From Bemisia tabaci (taxonomy: Eukaryota; Arthropoda; Insecta; Hemiptera; Aleyrodidae): a DNA stretch of 64,000 bases. Below the pieces are notes generated by a model. It worked only from the letters and a program-made list of their open reading frames with translations. It did no database searches and was not told where the DNA came from. The position numbers were made by a program, and so were the translations under genes. This document shows, piece after piece, positions 32,444 through 43,199 of this stretch (position 1 is the first letter of the stretch; the number at the start of each line of letters is the position of its first letter). Location: assembly GCF_918797505.1 (NCBI RefSeq), contig NC_092793.1, forward strand, positions 49,588,243-49,652,242, written 5' to 3'.

Positions 32444-33660
32444 TGCCATTTTATCGTGAGGAATAGGTTTTGAGTGGGTTGGTTCAGTCCTACGCCGAAA
32501 GGCGATAGAGGACGTAAACTTGAAATAATACGAATGAGAACATGTTATTTTTCTGAAAAAGTTCGAGCTGTCAACATCAAACTGTCTTACCTTGAGATTG
32601 GTTTGAAATTTGTTCGCGTCTTTTTGGTGTGCCATAATCCAATGGAACATCTACCGTGACCGTGAGGTGTTTCATGTAATGGACAAGGAGGAAGATAGGC
32701 TTCGAAAAAATACGCCACGTACTTTTCTACAAAATCATGTTTAAAATGGTGAGAACAAAGAGAATGAGCTCGTTCAGTAATTTTGTATTCTTACATTTTT
32801 GATAAAAAAGAATGTAGTGAGTAGAAGTGAAAAATCACAAGGATTTTCCTGGAATGTTTAAAAATTATTAATCCACAAAAACCAAGCTCAAAGTTGCGTT
32901 TTTTGAACTTCCAATTCATCGCCGAAACGTCCGAAATATCCGTCATGCAGCAGGTACACATTCAACCGCACGACACCCTGTCACAAATAATGCTTCGTGC
33001 AGCCGTCCATTGAAAACGGCTACCCGAATCTATGGAAATCGAGTAAGCTGTAGCGCCCTCAGATATTTGCGTATGCAGTACGGCTATCCGTCGAGCATCT
33101 ATAATTGCATCAAGGCGTTCAGCTTTAACGTCATTTCTTGTTATCGAACGCGAGCCAGCAGAAGACGGATTTTATCCATTAAAAATGCATATGTTACAAG
33201 CTAATCTTTCTTTACTAAATGACAATATAGAACGTTTAGTAACATTATCAGGGGCATTAATGTATTTTGCAAACTAAAATATACAATCCCTAGAGAATTG
33301 GCTGTAAGAATGAAGAAAACGAACATGTAGATAATGATAATGTTACGTGTGTAGCTTTTTTTGCTTTTTTTCTTTTTTTCTTTTTTTTTTGCGGCAAGCG
33401 CGTTTGAAATTACATTTACCCACCGTAAAATTCCAAAATTCCAAGACGGAAACAACAGCAGCTCTGAAAAACGTACCTTACCTGTATGTTTGAATTTCGA
33501 GTAAGGAAAGTCAGTAACCTACAGAGCACTATATTTCTCAAAAATATTTTCATTCTCATTTTTCGACACTTTTAAGGGCAGAGAGGGTTACTTAGCAAAT
33601 TTTAGGGAATGGAAAAAAAATTGACCCCGTGGCTCCTAAAGAAGAAAGATTGTGCTACTA
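32444..33660. other. AT-rich DNA
   Basis: It contains a dispersed ~60-bp repeat at 33053-33112 and a T-rich tract at 33356-33390. No gene was seen. Confidence 0.4.
33053..33112 (+). repeat. ~60-bp dispersed repeat copy
   Basis: This is a diverged copy: GCGCCCTCAGATATTTGCG then ATGCAGTACGGCTATCCGTC and ATAATTGCATC. Confidence 0.5.
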
Positions 33661-33905
33661 CGCACAGTGGATCGAGTCAATCAGAGAGGTTGGACATGAA
33701 ATTTTTGACTAATAATTCAAATTTTTACTTTTATTCCTCCGCATTTTAAATTTTAAGGGATGCATAAAATGGAAAATTTTACGAGTAGACCAATGGAACC
33801 ACTTGTAGAACCTCTACTTTCGTATGAACGGAGTTATAGGCTTTTAACGTTTCCAAATTTTGTCCGATCTTTCCTATTGACTCGAACCACCGTGCGCCGT
33901 AAGTG
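33661..33905. mobile_element. Inverted-repeat element with GTGGATCGAGTCAAT ends
   Basis: The left end CGCACAGTGGATCGAGTCAA with GAGAGGTTGGACATG is inverted at the right as CCGATCTTTCCTATTGACTC and ACCACCGTGCG. The 66-codon ORF inside is not protein-like. The length is about 245 bp. Confidence 0.6.
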
Positions 33906-34574
33906 GTCTGTCCGGAACTTAAACGCAATTAATAGGTCTCTATTCCTAATCGGAGTGTGAAAGAGAGTGTTTCCCGTTTAAGGATCGATGGTAAGGAGGA
34001 AGTGTGCGAGTGCGTCCTGGCAGTAATTGATGGTTAGGCGCAGCTCGGAGAATGCAAGCAGGACGAGGGGTGAAAAGTGGGAAGGCGCAATTTCCCATAC
34101 ATTTCATTGAGGGTGAGGAGGATGTGGCCGAAAAAAAGGGCCAGCAAATATTTAAACGTCCCTTCGGTGTGAAACTTGTGAGGAAAAAAATCCGACAAAT
34201 TAAGGGGAGAACAAAGTGTTCGCTTTAACAAGAGGTGGCTAAAAAGAGAAAAAAAATAAAATATCAAAGAGTAATATCTTGACTAATGAAGGAATGATAT
34301 CCTACATCTTTGTGAAAAACGTTGACTAATTGGACGGATTATTCTGATTAGAAATTTTGTGATCACACTTTTTTATAATCTGAGGTATATTTTCATAAAG
34401 TTTCAATGCAATATGTTACCGAAAACATAAAGCGAGAGAGGAAGTTAGGCAGGGCGAAATGCAAAAAGGCAGATTCTTGTTTCATCATCCCTGTTTGATC
34501 TCGCCTCACTCCCTCTTTCCTCTGCTTTCCTGCTTCCTCTTCGATTTTGTGTATCTGAAAATGTAGGTAGTCTG

Positions 34575-34863
34575 CACTGAAAGAAATCGTTTAGAACGCT
34601 TTTTAAATTGAAACAAAATTTTCTTCGATTTAAAGAACATTTTTTTACGTTAAAATTTTGTTGATGCAAGGAAGAACAAAGTTTCATTTCTTTAACTTAA
34701 AAAAAAACTCATTTGATTAAAACAAATATTTCGTTACAAAAATTGGTTCTTAAAGAAAAAAATGTTCAAAAAATGTCTTCAAATCCAAGATATTCTAATA
34801 TTTTGATGATATTTTTGATTTAAAAAAAAAAAAAAAAAAAATCAACAATTTTTTTCGGCGTGA
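34575..34863. mobile_element. Possible AT-rich MITE
   Basis: The left end CACTGAAAGAAATCG and the right end TTTTTTTCGGCGTG are weakly inverted. The body has repeated TTAAA and AACAAA motifs and an A homopolymer (34826-34842). Ends like these are common in insect repeats, but the match is short. Confidence 0.35.
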
Positions 34864-35416
34864 CGTTAGTCTTCAAGGGTGCTTTATGTCTTGTCAGTGC
34901 CTCTGTTATCTGCAAATGAATCATTTAACCGTAAAGTCAATTGTTATACACACATCGGTGTTTGTTTGTAAATATCAATAGTTTAATTATTACGAAGACG
35001 TCAACTGTGCTCCACACCAGAGGTCTACTCCCTCGACGCCCATTTGCAAACAGTGCACTCAGCGCGAGCTTTCATTTGTGTTTACTATTAATCATGGCGA
35101 TCATTCGTGAAATTCGACAGGGTCAAGTTATGTTTACCGAGTGGAAAAGTAAACAAACGGGTGGCGCACGGACACCGACAGCCGGCGCGAGTTGTCACGT
35201 GCAATGAACCACTGACGAACATGAAAAGCAACCGACTTGCAGCCTTGATTCATCATGATTTGGCAACGTTTGCCCACAATTAAAGTATGTACTGCAGCGT
35301 CAATAATCAACAGCGGTGCCCAGGTGGTTGCCTAAATTTCACGGCAGTTTCGGATCAACCAATGTGTCAGCTCGTGTTGAACGAAGCACGTTACAGTCGA
35401 TTAAGAGGGTAAGTTA
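34864..35416. other. Mixed-composition DNA, no gene seen
   Basis: Nothing resembling an exon, RNA gene or repeat family was recognised. Confidence 0.4.
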
Positions 35417-36010
35417 CACTAGTAAAAAAAACACATTGGATCTAGGGTCCAGACTCTTGAAAACATTGACAAGAAAAAGGACTCTTGATTCCATCAGATT
35501 TAAGCTCAAATCAAAAGGAAATCCGCTCAAATTAAGAAGCTTGGTTCTTGATTTAAGCTTAAATCTGATTGAACCAAGAGTATTTTTTCTTGTCGATGTT
35601 TTTAAAAGCCTAGACTCTAGGTACATACATAAAGTCGCTTTTATAGCGCCGCCTCGCGCTCTGCGACGCCCAATCGCCATTGCCCCCTGTCCTCCCAGAG
35701 ATCATCAGGCAATTGGCACCTTCTGATCTCCTCCTCCACCCCTTGTCGCCAACCTTTCACAGGACGTCCACGCCGTCGCCTTCCGGGAGGAACCCAATCG
35801 AAGACCTGCTTGGGCAACCGGTCGTCTGCCATCCTTCGCACATGTCCATACCAGACCAACTGCTTGGACCTGATATCGTGCACGATGTCCTTCTCCACAC
35901 CCATGATCTCGCGTACTTTTACATTGCGGATACGCTCTCTTCTTGAGATGCCAGCGGACCTCCTCCATTGGATCTAGACTCTAGATCCAATGTGTTTTTT
36001 TTTTCTAGTG
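35417..36010. mobile_element. Foldback element copy 2, split by a LINE insertion
   Basis: The outer ends are CACTAGTAAAAAAAACACAT and its inverse. The left part 35417-35620 carries the paired arms ACTCTTGATTCCATCAG and CTGATTGAACCAAGAGT. The right terminus resumes at 35985 (ATCCAATGTG...CTAGTG). The interval between is a truncated LINE. Removing it gives an element of about 220-230 bp, like the copies at 14946 and 52869. Confidence 0.85.
35621..35973 (-). mobile_element. 5'-truncated LINE retrotransposon 3' end
   Basis: On the minus strand an open frame reads RSAGISRRERIRNVKVREIM, then GVEKDIVHDIRSKQLVWYGH, then VRRMADDRLPKQVFDWVPPG and a basic RRRRGRP block. It ends ...DDLWEDRGQWRLGVAEREAAL with a stop at 35641. 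This is the conserved C-terminal tail downstream of the reverse-transcriptase domain in many insect LINEs. The frame is open throughout, and the first Met (35904) is internal. An 11-bp target duplication CTAGACTCTAG flanks it (35610-35620, 35974-35984), as expected for target-primed insertion. Confidence 0.88.
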
Positions 36011-36064
36011 TAGTAGGCGGTTGACTTAAGAATTAACTTTCGAAATTATTATTTTCTGCTCACA

Positions 36065-36308
36065 CTGAGAAAAAACATGGTTAAAATTACTATATTAAAG
36101 GTGATGCATATGAGTTCAAAGAAGGAGAGAAAGAGAATGGTAGCTGCCTGTATGACCGATATAGTAATGTGTTTACCATAAAGTGCGATAATTTGATTTA
36201 CCGTTGCGGAAAAATACCATTATTAATGGCTGTAACCAAAATTAATAAAAAAAAACTCTCGGGAAATACCACTTATATGGTAATTTTAACCATGGTTTTT
36301 TCGACGTG
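36065..36308. mobile_element. MITE with CTGAGAAAAAACATGGTTAA ends
   Basis: The left end CTGAGAAAAAACATGGTTAA with AATTAC is inverted at the right as GTAATTTTAACCATGG and TTTTTTCGACGTG. The length is about 244 bp. No ORF of note. Confidence 0.7.
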
Positions 36309-36380
36309 CGCATTTAATCGGCGAGTATTTAGGTTTTTCCGGCAAGTTGAAGAGCGATCGAAAAAATTCAACCACCTTCA

Positions 36381-36590
36381 ACACGGAAAAAATGACATTG
36401 CGGATTTAACGATTTTGTAGTTCAAAGAAGTGTCTGACATGTTTTAATGTAGATTTTACAATAAAAAATGCTAATCCAACTAACCCGTGATTAAATTAGC
36501 TTTCCACTACTGTAAAATGTACATTTGAAACATGTCAGACATACTTTTCAATAATTTAATTGTTAAATCAGCGAGCCATTTTTTTCCGTG
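36381..36590. mobile_element. 210-bp foldback MITE with CACGGAAAAAATG ends
   Basis: The left arm ACACGGAAAAAATGACATTG, GATTTAACGATT and GTGTCTGACATGTTT pair with the right arm AAACATGTCAGACAT, TAATTGTTAAATC and ATTTTTTTCCGTG. Nearly the whole element folds. It lies 73 bp from the previous MITE. Confidence 0.7.
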
Positions 36591-37449
36591 AAGCGGATTT
36601 TTTCACTAGCCTGATTTAAGACTTCCACCCTGCATTATTGTATCCCCGCTCGTGCTGAGATAAAGCACCTGCAAATGTAGATCGTAACATGAGAAAATAA
36701 TCTGAATTTCTGAACCATGATCGCACTTGACAGCGGAAGTTTTTGTTCATACATGTTTCCATGCTATGCTGCACGGTGCTTGCCGAAAGAGCGCCACTGA
36801 CGTTAGAAATAAGTTTCACTTTAATCAAAACGAACAGAAGAAGGAAATGCAGCGGAGTAAACAGAAATGAGACGAAAATTGAAACTTACCAGATGCACTT
36901 TTGAAAAGTTTGCATTGTTGACGCTGACAGCAATCTAGACGAAATTGTTTAAATTAGCTGTCCTTTTGCACAATATGAGGCAGTGCCTGAGATGCCTTCC
37001 TTCTTTTGTAGAGAATAACTTTCCCGCGCCCTCTCAAATTGAAAGAAATTATTATTTTTTCTCATTTGCGGCATCAAAAGATATTAAATGAGTCTCTCAA
37101 AATGATTCGGGTTGAAATAGTTGGCAAAATAATGACGTCTACTTTAGGGAAACTGCACGTTTAGCAAAGACGCTGGCTATAGGATTGAATTCGCACCAAA
37201 TTTTTAATTTTTGTTGATCCGTAGATGTATTCGTAGTATGAATTCAGCGACGCAATCTCATACCCATCCTTTGAAATTTTTAAATTGCTCGTCTGTTTAG
37301 AACGACAATTAAATCCATTTGAATTCGTCAAAAAGTTTAATTCAATTTCCATTGACACGCATGCCTTAGATTTTAATGAAAGATGTTATGAAGATTTAAT
37401 AAATTGACTTAAAATCGTCATTTTCCAGCACGAAGTCGATAAAGAGAAA
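36591..37449. other. AT-rich DNA, no gene seen
   Basis: An acceptor-like TTTTCCAG at 37423-37430 precedes an open frame, but that frame is the LINE tail described next. Confidence 0.4.
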
Positions 37450-37560
37450 TTACACTGTCAGTTGACGAAGAACCTTTGGGAGGATACGTTCATGTGGCTT
37501 ATGGGTGTCACAGAGCGCCAGAGTGCGCTATTGGAGCGACATAAATACATGTATACGTTG
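37450..37560 (+). mobile_element. LINE 3' tail fragment, plus strand
   Basis: CQLTKNLWEDTFMWLMGVTE then RQSALL aligns with CQLPDDLWEDRGQWRLGVAE then REAAL of the 35621 fragment. The following GAGCGACATAAATACATG matches its 3' UTR. It is diverged and truncated at the 5' side. Confidence 0.75.
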
Positions 37561-37633
37561 ACAAAACAAATTGGGTACATGTTGAAGTGCTTCAGCACAA
37601 AAATGTCATACTTGTGATTTTTCTTTTGTAAAA

Positions 37634-37715
37634 TAGATACATTAAGCCGCTTTCACAGCTCAGCCTCTGCGACGCCCAAACGTCATTGCACCCTATCCTC
37701 TCAGAGATCACCAGG
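37634..37715 (-). mobile_element. LINE 3' tail fragment, minus strand
   Basis: On this strand GGTGATCTCTGAGAGGATAG, GTTTGGGCGTCGCAGAG and AAAGCGGCTTAATGTATC match the end of the same LINE family. It lies tail to tail with the fragment at 37450. Confidence 0.7.
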
Positions 37716-38775
37716 TAAAATAATATCACTAAAAAAAGAAGAAAAAAAAACAGATATAAAAAAAAAAAAATTCAAGTGACCTAATGTTCTTATAGACATT
37801 TGAAACTGGTCTTTTGACAAACTAAAAAGTTAGTTTTAACATTCCATTTTCGCAAGAATCACTTTGAGGCTGCAAAATCTACTTGAAATATTCTAAGCCT
37901 CGGGTTTTTCAGGGGAAAAAATCAATTAGCATGTTTACACACTAGGCCCTTCACTTGGATCCCATTAAAATATAATTTTTACTCACCCTTACAGAAGGCG
38001 TAGGGAAATTGCCCCTTTCCGGCGCGACATCAGAGGTTCTTTTGCGCGCTGATGCGGTCAAAAGGTTTGTCTTGACAACTCATGCATTTTACAAGCTTGC
38101 CGTTTAACGACACAGCTTGAGCTGATAAAGTCGTCAAAGAACCACAAAGTAATTAACGAATACGAGGAGGAAATTGCGGAAGTTGCCTGGCTCGAAATCC
38201 GTGGTCGTGCCACACTGAGCCTGGGTGACGCGATCGTGTAGAGAAGGGCGGTGCACGTTGCCAGTCCGTGTAGATAATAGTCAAATTTCAAGATGGATTT
38301 AATTGGTCACTTTTAAGTGCGCAAACCGTGGATATCAGGAGTTGGAGTAGTTCGGAGCGGGAAGATCATTCAATTTCTCTATCAGCCATCTGTATCGAAA
38401 GGGCGCACAGTAGGAAGGAATTGTTTTTTTTTTCCTTTCTTTCTTTTTTCAAAGGCTTGACTGATCGCAATCAGTGGTGGATCATAGGTGAGGGACAGGG
38501 CCTAGTGCCACGCCATCTCTTCATAGACGCAATTAGTGTCACGTCACAGAAAAGCTATATATATATATATATATATACTGATATATATATTTATTCGCAT
38601 TGGTAACATTGAAAGAGGTCATGCCAATGTTATTGTTCGGATTCAATTCGATATAATGGAGAATCCCTGATGACGTTATTGCCAACTAATAGCGTCTATA
38701 GGTAAAAATACAAAAAATAAAAACAAGATGAGAAACGGGGGAGGGTATGGGGAGATGGATAAGTGGAGGGTAGGT
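37716..38775. other. Mixed DNA with TA microsatellite
   Basis: An A-rich tract lies at 37730-37770. A (TA)n microsatellite of about 20 bp followed by a second short run lies at 38555-38591. No gene was seen. Confidence 0.5.
38555..38591. repeat. (TA)n microsatellite
   Basis: Two runs of alternating TA are separated by CTGA. Confidence 0.9.
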
Positions 38776-39190
38776 GAGACAACACGATGCGGAATAGTTC
38801 CATGAAGACTTTACTATTGGTGTCCGACAGCTTCCAGTTGATGAGACGCTGACGTGAACTCATTGTCCTTGGTTTTTCTTGTTTTAAATTAAATGCAATT
38901 AATTTCATTCTTTTTAGATTATTTGATCGGAACTTGATTCACTGTATGAGACCCATAAGAATGCGTATAGAATCATAGAGCCCACGTCACAATGGAGATA
39001 ACTCCTTTTGATTTTAATACCTCCTTATCCGGTCAAAAAGTTAAAGCGCCTTCAATTTTGCGGATGCAGCACGGACATCTCTCGAGGTCGAATAGTTGCA
39101 TCAAGGGGTTACTTTCCGTTTCTCGCCGCTTCCAGTTGATAAATTGCAGATATGAACCCATTTTCCTTCGATTCTTTTTCAATTTAAAGG
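38775..39190. repeat. Two diverged direct copies of a ~130-bp repeat
   Basis: GCTTCCAGTTGATGAGACGC with GAACTCATTGTCCTTGG at about 38830-38874 corresponds to GCTTCCAGTTGATAAATTGC with GAACCCATTTTCCTTCG at about 39129-39170. The second copy includes the ~60-bp dispersed repeat at 39046-39102. Confidence 0.6.
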
Positions 39191-40951
39191 GAATACCGTT
39201 AGTTTTCTCTGTTCTTTTTAATATTTTTATCGAGGTATGCCTCATAGCGCATACATTTTCAAAGATGCCACATTCAGCATGAGAATGTGTTTGTCGCATA
39301 CCAGATATGCTGCCAACTACATTTCTGACTTTTTATTCATGAACTTTTCCTTGACGACAATAATAAGTGTTTGACTGTGAAGGAGGGGGACCAAGGACCA
39401 AAACAAGAGAGAAAAAAAGGAAAAATAGACGAGGGGAAAAGAAAAGAAGTACAGGAGGTAACGGAGTCTCTTTGAAAATTTTAGGGCACGATTAGAAAGG
39501 CTCAAAGACGGGACCTGCAGGATAGTAAAACCACAAAAATAAAACATTTTTGTTTTTTTGTTCTACTTATCTTTGGTTATACAATTCATCATCTCTGAAA
39601 GAAACAGAGGCCTTAAAAACATTTTTAGAGAAAAGGATGAATCTGTCAGTCTGTACCACTAAATCGTCTTTAAGTTCGATGGTTGAGCTCTCCTGTTTCC
39701 TGATTAAGAAAAACTGTCATTGACACATTTTATGGCTAGAAGATTCTTTTCAGCCTCCTGTGAGAAGAAACGATTTTTACTTTTTAACATTAGATGTATT
39801 GTTAGAAAAATTACAAAATGAGAGAAAAAAATATTTAATAGGAAAATTGAATCAATAATTCGTAAAATTGAAGTAAATAATTTTAGCGTTAAATGATTAA
39901 GGTATGAGATTCTACGAGGGGTAATTGAGAGGAAGGTTCTCCTCAGATCCTGCACCATCCGATCCTCCCCTCAGAGCCTCTGATGAAAAAATACTTTTGA
40001 TCACCCTGGACGAGACGCGCCATTAACGTGAGAGCGCCTCCCCCCCCCCCCCCTTATGGACCGGCAAACGACGCGACAGGGTCATCCGATTGTCATTTAG
40101 GTGTCTTAACTCAGTTGCCAAACTCGACATTATACCTGCCATGCATAGGAAAAACGTATAATCAGCACCCGGAAGTTGTCAGATTTCGTTAAGTAAAAAG
40201 CACACATTTTCTGGAAATCCTGGCAATATTTTTTTTCCAGTTTTCCAAAGATTCTCATTTGCAATTTGATTTAAAGAGCCTGAAAATATCAAGGAGAAAT
40301 ATCAAAAACTTTCCTCAAAAATCGATATTTTATCAGGAGAAATTTGGCAACCTCAGAATGTTCATATGGGGTTTTGCCTGAAAGCGATAGCATATGCGCT
40401 TCTTCTCCCACGTTCAAGGGCGTAATCAGGGATTTGTCCCGTCCCGCTTATAGCGGCGAGCAAGACCTCAGCTTACCTGTCCTGTTCCACGACGAGGCTA
40501 AGTCAAGTCGCCGGATATAATTAAGCCAAAATCTCATTGTTGCCGATTTGTGTGATTTTTTGACACTTTTCTTTGTTGGAATCGAGAGTGAATTTCGGGA
40601 GGAGATCTTGCGTGCAAGCATGCGCGCTTGAGCACGCTTAAGTTCAAGCATGCCCAAACATCGTCTAATGTAATTTATCCTTTGAAGCCGGTGAAAATGT
40701 CGTTCTCCTCGTCCTGAACGAGCGTAAACACCCCTAACACTCACCGTGGTCAATGCAGTGCTTATTAAATGAACCTAGACGCTTTGTGCCTCCGTGCGGA
40801 TTAGTAATAATTCGAGCATGTTTAATTCGCTGTTTAGTTTATTACGTACCTCTATTACCGAATTTACCACTTAGGCACACAAGCCGCACGCGTAGAGGCT
40901 CGCACCACAAAGTTTTTTTTCTTCTCTTCCGCAGAATAAACTTTTTTTTTT
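39191..40951. other. Intergenic/intronic DNA with worn repeats
   Basis: A C homopolymer lies at 40039-40053. A worn relative of the CTGCCGTGCTAAGG family ends near 40325-40385 (GAGAAATTTGGCAACCTC and GTTCATATGGGGTTTTGCC). ORFs here show no family. Confidence 0.4.
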
Positions 40952-41466
40952 CAATAATGGAGATGTTGCATGTGTGAGGAATTTGCAATTTGACTGTTAA
41001 TTCTTCAGTAAAAGTTCGCGAGAAACTCGATGGTGCCACTGGTTTTCTCTGAAATCAACTCCCAAGCTCAAAAAAAGCTCTCAAGTCGAGGCCAAAATGG
41101 AGGGGATATCCCACGCTATCCAGAGAGTCCACCTCTACATCAAGACAAACTCTCCATGCGAAGATAGGGAGCAAATACATTAGCAGGGTTGCCGTGTTTT
41201 CAGTTTTGGAGTCCCCAAATAGAGTGGCATCCCTGTCAATGTATTTGCTCCCTATCTTTGCATGGAGAGTTTGTCTTGATGTACAGGTGGACTCTCAGGA
41301 CAGCGTGGGATATCCCCTCCATTTTGGCATCAACTTGAGAGCTTTTTTTGAGCTTGGGAGTTGATTTCAGAGAAAATAAGAGGCACCATATCGTGTTTCT
41401 CGCGAACTTTTACATTAGAATCAACAGTCAAATCGCAAATTCCTCACACATGCAACATCACCATTG
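40952..41466. mobile_element. 515-bp foldback element
   Basis: The arms 40952-41190 and 41228-41466 are inverted, with landmarks GATGTTGCATGTGTGAGG, AAAAGTTCGCGAGAAAC, GATTTCAGAGAAAA/TTTTCTCTGAAATC, ATGGAGGGGATATCCCACGC and GACAAACTCTCCATGC. The loop is about 37 bp. The arms differ by scattered substitutions, so this copy is older than the 21.5-kb palindrome. Confidence 0.85.
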
Positions 41467-41744
41467 TTTTCTTTCTTGTTCCCATAGGCATACAGTCATA
41501 GTTAAATCTGAAAGGGGCTCTTTTCCCTACTTCTTCCTTCCAATGTCTGCCAAAAACTACTTTGGTTGTGTTTAAGAGGGTTTTACGTGACAAATTTTAT
41601 CGAACAATGCCACCCCCTACCCCTCTCTAGCAGATAAGTTTACTATACTTGACCCCTCTTCCCCGGAGAGGTGCGCTTCAGGGATGATGAGGGTTTTTTG
41701 CTGAATTGATGTACTCTTAATTCTCTCATTGTCAATCAGAGGTT

Positions 41745-41817
41745 GAGACTTGCGAGTGGAAATAACGCATTGGACTCTCACAATTGCGATCTAGGTTCGA
41801 TCCAGGCAGCATGCGAC
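41745..41817 (+). repeat. tRNA-derived sequence (SINE or tRNA pseudogene)
   Basis: TTGCGAGTGGAAATAACGC resembles a tRNA A box. It is followed 25 bases later by GGTTCGATCC, a perfect B box. The segment between (ATTGGACTCTCACAATTGCG) is like an anticodon arm. A proper acceptor stem cannot be closed, so it is more likely a SINE head or pseudogene than a functional tRNA. Confidence 0.6.
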
Positions 41818-42126
41818 TAATTTCAACGAGGTTTCAAATTTTTAACCCAAAGGCTTGGTCAAAGCAGTCCAAAGAAAATCAAATTTAAAAAAATCAAGTC
41901 CAGGTTATTTTATGTTCTACTTCCCATATTAACACAAGATGTCTATCACTTTTTATTACTGAGCTATGACATTACTCTGACCATTGTAGTTTTGAATCTG
42001 ATATTAATAAACTTCCTTATCCTCTCCCCAAAAAACGAACTCTAGAAACCACTTTTTACTCCTCCTGCCTTTACAATAAAACTCTCGAAATAAAAATCTG
42101 CTCTTGATATGATATGGCACTGCTTA

Positions 42127-42280
42127 AGATCGGACTGCATTTTGCGTTAGGAACTACAATTTTTGGCTCATCGGTAAAAACACTTGTGCGCCTAAGGAAA
42201 CTAACGGCACATGCGTTGTTTCAAAACTGAACCAAAAATTTTAGTTCCCACCGAAAAATGCAGTCAAATTATGCAGGCAC
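42127..42280. mobile_element. AATTGGACT-family MITE, copy 2
   Basis: The left end GATCGGACTGCATTTTGCG and the right end CCGAAAAATGCAGTCAAATT are inverted. The centre AACTAACGGCACATGCGTTG is in reverse orientation relative to the 13584 copy. Confidence 0.65.
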
Positions 42281-42307
42281 CTTTTCATTGGAAGTTCAAC
42301 TGGACCG

Positions 42308-42450
42308 GCCTACATTTTGCAATTGGGAACTGCAATTTATGGCTCCTCTGTGAAAACACTTACTTGCATAGGGATATAAATGGTACATGCGTTGTTTCTA
42401 AACTGAGCAGGATTTTTACTTCCTAATTTATTGCAAAATGAAGTCCAATT
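42308..42450. mobile_element. AATTGGACT-family MITE, copy 3
   Basis: The left end CAACTGGACCGGCCTACATT with TTGCAATTGGGAACT and the right end TTGCAAAATGAAGTCCAATT are inverted. It lies only 27 bp from copy 2 and in the same orientation. Confidence 0.65.
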
Positions 42451-43037
42451 CTGTACGATTGGCAATCTACAGACTGGCAGACATTGCGATTCCAGCATCG
42501 ATAAGTATCGAGCTGCGTCTGGCGTTATGGTCTGCGTCGGCAGTTAAGGAAGAAACTTTCGAAGCGTCGATGCGGGGGACTCTTGTAAAGTCGGGATATA
42601 ACCACTATTAAGGCATCACAATGAGCTCCGCTCCTGCCCGCTCTTCAGTGGCTGGCGACTGCCGTTTGCTCGATACTTGATAGCAGGAACACCTGTTGAT
42701 TTCAGGGGTTCTCAACCGGAGTCGCGTCTTTACTTCCGCGAGCTTTCAATGTTCCTGCAGCCGTCAGATTCGCCACCCTCTTCGACTTTCAAACATTAAA
42801 TGAGGGGCTTGGCAGACGAGGTACATTAGTGCAATTTTTGCCATTTCAATGAATACGTGTTTAAAGTTTGGAAAATTAGACGAAGACTTATGCCGGAAAG
42901 AAAGTTCAAGCTCACTTTTTGATGCTTGAAAATTTGATTTTAGTGGTGAGTTTTGCACAAAATGTACCTATATAACCTAACCTCACCAGATATCGTTCAT
43001 CATTAAAGACTGCACTCACGCGGCTTGTCCTCCAAGC
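42451..43037. other. Mixed DNA, no gene seen
   Basis: Nothing resembling an exon or a repeat family was recognised. Confidence 0.4.
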
Positions 43038-43199
43038 CATTAGCGGATCCAGCAAATTGGCAACATTGTTTTTCTCCATTGAAACCTATGGAAATGTATC
43101 GATTCTTGGAGGGGCCAGGTGCTCCGCCGAGAATCGATTATTTGACATAGGTTTAAATGGAGGGATTCCGGTGTTGAAAAATTGCCGGATCCGCCCCTG
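43038..43199. mobile_element. 162-bp hAT-like MITE, CAGAGGC family, copy 3
   Basis: The ends are CATTAGCGGATCCAGCAAAT and AATTGCCGGATCCGCCCCTG. The flanks CTCCAAGC (43030-43037) and CTCCAAGT (43200-43207) are an 8-bp target duplication with one change. Confidence 0.85.

Noticed and set aside
35705..35968. ORFs overlapping the LINE tail (35680-35946 plus strand and 35705-35968 minus strand)
   Set aside because: Shadows of the real minus-strand LINE frame, which aligns with the other LINE tails in the window.
37431..37617. Spliced exon after TTTTCCAG
   Set aside because: The acceptor-like site is followed by a frame that matches the LINE tail, so it is repeat-derived rather than a host exon.
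41745..41817. Functional tRNA gene
   Set aside because: The B box is good, but no closed acceptor stem or clear anticodon loop can be drawn, so it is listed as tRNA-derived.
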